Translations under genes and position numbers: made by a program | Source: Crambe crambe | Lineage: Eukaryota; Porifera; Demospongiae; Poecilosclerida; Crambeidae | Length of the DNA stretch: 64,000 bases | Direction of reading: 5' to 3' | Assembly (NCBI GenBank): GCA_963924555.1 | Contig: OZ004585.1 | Span: forward strand, 2,679,488 to 2,743,487 | Shown: piece by piece, positions 60,316-64,000 of the stretch | How the letters are laid out: every line of letters begins with the position of its first letter | How positions within the stretch are numbered: the stretch's first letter is position 1 | The notes under the pieces: model-generated | What the model was told of the DNA's origin: nothing | Database searches by the model: none | What the model saw: only the letters and a program-made list of their open reading frames with translations

Positions 60316-63300
60316 CTTAGTTTGAAACTAATAGAAACAGCAGAGCTTCATGTAGCAGTCTATGTGTACAAGTGACTTCAATACACTAGCTAGCTATTGT
60401 AGATTGGTTTAGTTTACATAACATTTAATATTATAATTTTCATGCTAATATGATTTCTAAAAATAAAATTATTACTCTTAGCTCCCTGCCCAGATAATCA
60501 TGATCCCATAGACCACCACATTCTCCCCTTTACATGTTCTGTGATTGCTCCTGTTGAGCAGAGCCCAATGATCCTGCATGGCCTATCTTATTCTGGGCTG
60601 TCATGGGCAGCAAAGTATATGGATGTGTTTTGGTGTCAAGGGTGTAGATAAGTTTTTTCAACTGGGGGGGCTAAATATGCATGCATGAATGTATATTATG
60701 TGTGAAATGCAGCACTGCATTATCTAGAGGGGTCCAGTGGCATGCTCCCCCGGGAAAATTTTGAATCTCAGGTGTTCTGAGATTGCTTCTTGTGTGATAT
60801 GAGGTGATTATATCACTACTAATTAGTACATACCAGGGACTGATCCAGGTAGGGGCCTAAGGGACCTGGGCCCCCCTTTTTCCATTACCATTAGCCACAG
60901 TATACTCACTGCATGGTTCAATGTAGCTGTAGATATATTTATTGTGGTTTAAATGAAAGGTAAATTGAAGACATACTTTGAGCCAGAGAAAGACTACATG
61001 TAGCTAGACAAGAACAGAAGTATGAGGCAAAAATTTTCCATGTGCACAGGGCCGGAGCTAGCTATTTTATTGTGGTATGGCTTGTGACCACATACTGTGC
61101 AAAGTGCATCATCTTGGCCCAGAAAAAAAATTAGATTTTAGGGTGTCTCAGATTCAGTCTGGTGCAATATGGAGCATCAAATTTGTCAAAAATGATCTTA
61201 GTCTACCTTCTCTACTACCAACGAATTAATTTGCAACTGAGCTTGGATAAACTATCGGTTTCATCTGTGTGAATGTGCAGCACCATTAGGTTATTCAAAG
61301 CATCTCAGGTAAGGACACTTGAGAATGCTAGTCTCTGAGTGATACAACTTTATTATATAATCATGAGCTTTTAAAAAGGGGTGAACAATAAATAGTGCCA
61401 AAATTTAGAAATCACATTGTGTACCCATGGTTTGCCATGCTTTCTTAAATCAGCTAGGCTATAGAATTACAACTTCATTGTGGGTGGATGAATACCACAT
61501 AACTTGCAATTAATGAAGTGTGAAATTGAAATTGCTGCAAGTTATGTGGTATTCATCCACCCACTAATTAGAGTAATGGAGTATGAAATTGCTGCAAGTT
61601 ATGTGGCATTCATCCACCCACTAATTAGAGTAATGGAGTATGAAATTGCTGCAAGTTATGTGGTATTCATCCACCCACTAATTAATTAATGAAATACATT
61701 GGAACGGGATGTGGTGTGATCACAAATAATTTACACAATCTCACAGGTGAACACTTGCTAGCAAAACTTGTCTACGGCCCTAAAGGACTGTTGAACATCA
61801 GACCCAGTGATATGCATCAGGTTGTTACAATGTGTTGCTCATTTGAGAGGGACCCATTTCATCCCTAGAGTCTCCACTACAGTTTTCTGGGTTTTGAAAT
61901 AATTAATGATGCTTATGTTCATGCACTGAAATCCAACATCTTGATTGAGATACTTCAAAGTTAACCATACATAATCAGGAGCTAATCCAGGGGCCATGGT
62001 GCAAGCACACAGCCCCCTCTTTCCAAAAACTCTGGATCAGCCCCTGCACTACATGTACACAAGAACAAAACTGACCATTCCTTTACAGTTGCAAAATGAG
62101 TTCATCATATATAATACTAAATAATAAGATATACGATTCAAAAATTCTGGGGGGGCTTTAGCCCCCCAAGCCCCCCCCCTTACCTACACCCTTGGGTGTT
62201 GGTAACTCAACTCTCTTGTTCATAACTTTTTGAACCCTACACTCTACTTGTTTGAATAAGTTGTTACATTCAAGCGAATTGCATGTGAATTTAGCCTTCC
62301 CTTTATGAAATATGGTTGAGATATCTCATGTCATCATTGGGTAAGTTTCAGCTATATTCATGCATCCCCTTCTCATTAGTAAAACTTTTTAACCACTTGC
62401 ATAGCAATCAACTTTCCCACAGCTTATTATGCAAGAAGGATGACTGGCTGGGCTGTATTAGCAGCTTCGTATAAAAAAACAAGCTCTATATCCCTATAGC
62501 TATTTTTATAGATTATGCGTGTTGCTATGTCAACAAAGTAATAGCTAGCAGCTAGCTACGCTAATCAGTGAATACAATAATATAATAACAGCTCGTTTCC
62601 ATCCTTCTTCCACTTCTTCACTCGTTTCCATCCTTCTTCCACCTTATAGTAGCTATATATAGCTGCTATGGGAAGATAGATTTCTTACTTCTTGCAACAT
62701 GCACCTCTAGCATGTAGAGGCAATACATTTGATGACAAAATTAAAGGATAGCAAATACAGTCATGGTTCCATGGAACAGAAACATCAATACTAACAGCAA
62801 GAAGATTCTATGGATCGATCAAGCTCTTCAGTTTGGCACCAGAAATGTGGTGCTTTGCATGGAGATATCGAAAATGGCTTATCCATTATGTATATTAACT
62901 TCATATTCAGAAAAGTAGCTATAACATAGTATTATTATGTTCATATTGGGTATGAACTAGCTAGCTATTGCTATAATACGCTTTTAATTGTACGTCCGTC
63001 AAAGGTGAATCGCTATATATGTAAGCACAATCATGCATGTCACTCAATAAACAAGCAAGGCCATACCAATTTGATTATGTTTCACGGGGCCTACCTATCC
63101 AATTTTCTATAACACCGGTAGTTTAGGGTCGAAGGTTAACCCTGGCCCTGGCCTGTTGTCACCCACCACATGCTGAAAACAGTGGTTGGCTCAGTGTGAG
63201 GCAAACAACCTGTCATTAAGTAGCTGTAGATGAAAACCCAAACTCACTGCCACCAAGGAGTAAATTTTAGTGTTCTTTTTTATACACCTTTCCCGATATC

Positions 63301-63449
63301 AAGAGCCGGTTCACCAGTGAAACATAAAATTAAATAGGTATGGCCCAAAGAGATTAAGGCGCAGTAAATTACGTATAAGCAAGGTACCAGTGACTGCACA
63401 GAGATGAAAGTACAGCATACACAGAAACAAGCCCAATTTCAATCATTAG
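60316..63449. other. Gene-free, repeat-bearing stretch
   Basis: Contains an AATAAAATTATTAC-type end near 60462, scattered GGGGGG(C/T) repeat fragments of the gggccccccttttt type (60850-60890, 62145-62185), the 57-bp repeats described separately, and a direct repeat CTCGTTTCCATCCTTCTTCC (62592 and 62621). No exon found. Confidence 0.5.
61470..61690. repeat. 57-bp tandem repeat with an inverted extra copy
   Basis: ATTGCTGCAAGTTATGTGGT starts at 61531, 61588 and 61645 (period 57). GTGGGTGGATGAATACCACA at about 61481 is the reverse complement of the repeat core, so the array can fold on itself. A frame through it is an artefact. Confidence 0.9.
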
Positions 63450-63750
63450 CTATAGATCCCTTGCAGTAGGCATGACATGGCCAGGGCTTATCACAGAAGC
63501 AGCCATGTTGGTGTACCTCTTGGAGGGTGTGTCTATGAGTAAGAAGTACACTGGTACTGCTAAAGGCTTGTTTTCTCCAGTGCAAACGCAGACTAGCTTT
63601 GCTGAACTAGGCAACATGATAAAAACCTGCAATAAACTAGTTGCTAGCTACATGAAAATAGCACTACATTCTTAAAACTACTGAGCAACAGCAGCTAGGA
63701 GTCTGAAGTGCAAACTAATACAATTTTGCCTATACCTTGTTCACCAACAT
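63450..63750 (-). CDS. Possible small two-exon gene, unrecognised
   Basis: Tentative. Minus-strand ATG at 63750-63748 (MLVNK), donor AAG/GTATAG at 63735, acceptor GCAG before 63626, then an open stretch (VFIMLPSSAKLVCV, ENKPLAVPVYFLL, ending PTARDL) to a stop at 63450. It would give 63 residues with two hydrophobic segments. No family is recognised, the first exon is only five codons, and it may instead be the last exon of a gene reaching beyond the window. Confidence 0.2.
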
Positions 63751-64000
63751 GGCAGCTGTACACAATAATAACTATGCAGATTATGTTAAAAATTTACAGA
63801 AATGCTGAGTCAACTGCAAGGGGTCTATTGCCATGCCCGTGGGCACAGACTTCATAGGGTACAACCACCACCCTATGGATTAGTTATCTGCAACTAGGTT
63901 AGCTATGTATTTTCCAATACAATACAGCTGTGTATTTTCTATGGAAAATACATTATGTTATGTCAGGCCTTCATGATTGGCTTTTTGGACACAGTCTGTA

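Noticed and set aside
61504..61689. Repeated open frame
   Set aside because: Three 57-bp repeats (a multiple of three) automatically give an open frame; no other support.

Overview
The window is nuclear DNA of an early-branching animal, most likely a demosponge (inference). Signs in the sequence are small exons with GT/AG introns, AATAAA signals, very high repeat content (long CT/GA dinucleotide tracts, poly-G runs, CTAGCTAGC-rich spacers, several foldback families), a GABA-B-type class C receptor relic, a metallothionein-like gene and an actinoporin-like gene. Multi-exon genes were assembled by hand from splice sites and reading phase; every intact multi-exon model given here closes in frame.

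Layout. 132-2163 (+) is a broken class C GPCR with its last part duplicated at 2287-2603. 3129-3937 (+) is a three-exon, 146-residue cysteine-rich metallothionein-like gene with metal-response-like sites next to a TATA box. 6615-23343 (-) is PRMT5, 15 exons, with the C-terminal part not found. Its 7 kb third intron carries, on the other strand, an intronless actinoporin-like gene (18487-19185) and a gag-only LTR retrotransposon (19407-21489) inserted inside an older hairpin element. 23653-29931 (+) is a short JARID2-like gene head-to-head with PRMT5. 30402-42336 (-) is a BAHD1-like BAH-domain gene, tail-to-tail with JARID2-like. 43808-45105 (+) is a TACO1/YebC-family gene, followed after 72 bp by 45178-53785 (+), an eight-exon adaptor with three SH2 domains. 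From 53786 to the end the DNA is mostly repeats, with one intact secreted-protein gene (59398-60315) and a truncated copy of it (58461-58586).

How the genes relate. The centre of the window is a run of three chromatin genes: PRMT5 (symmetric arginine methylation), a 302-residue JARID2-like protein that keeps a ubiquitin-interacting motif, the lysine peptide known to bind EED and the SUZ12-binding motif but has no ARID or JmjC domain, and a BAHD1-like protein whose family reads H3K27me3. A PRC2 recruiter and a reader of the PRC2 mark as direct neighbours, with PRMT5 sharing a 309-bp promoter region, is the most striking feature. The triple-SH2 adaptor, built by duplication of a three-exon cassette in which every intron is phase 1, is the second.
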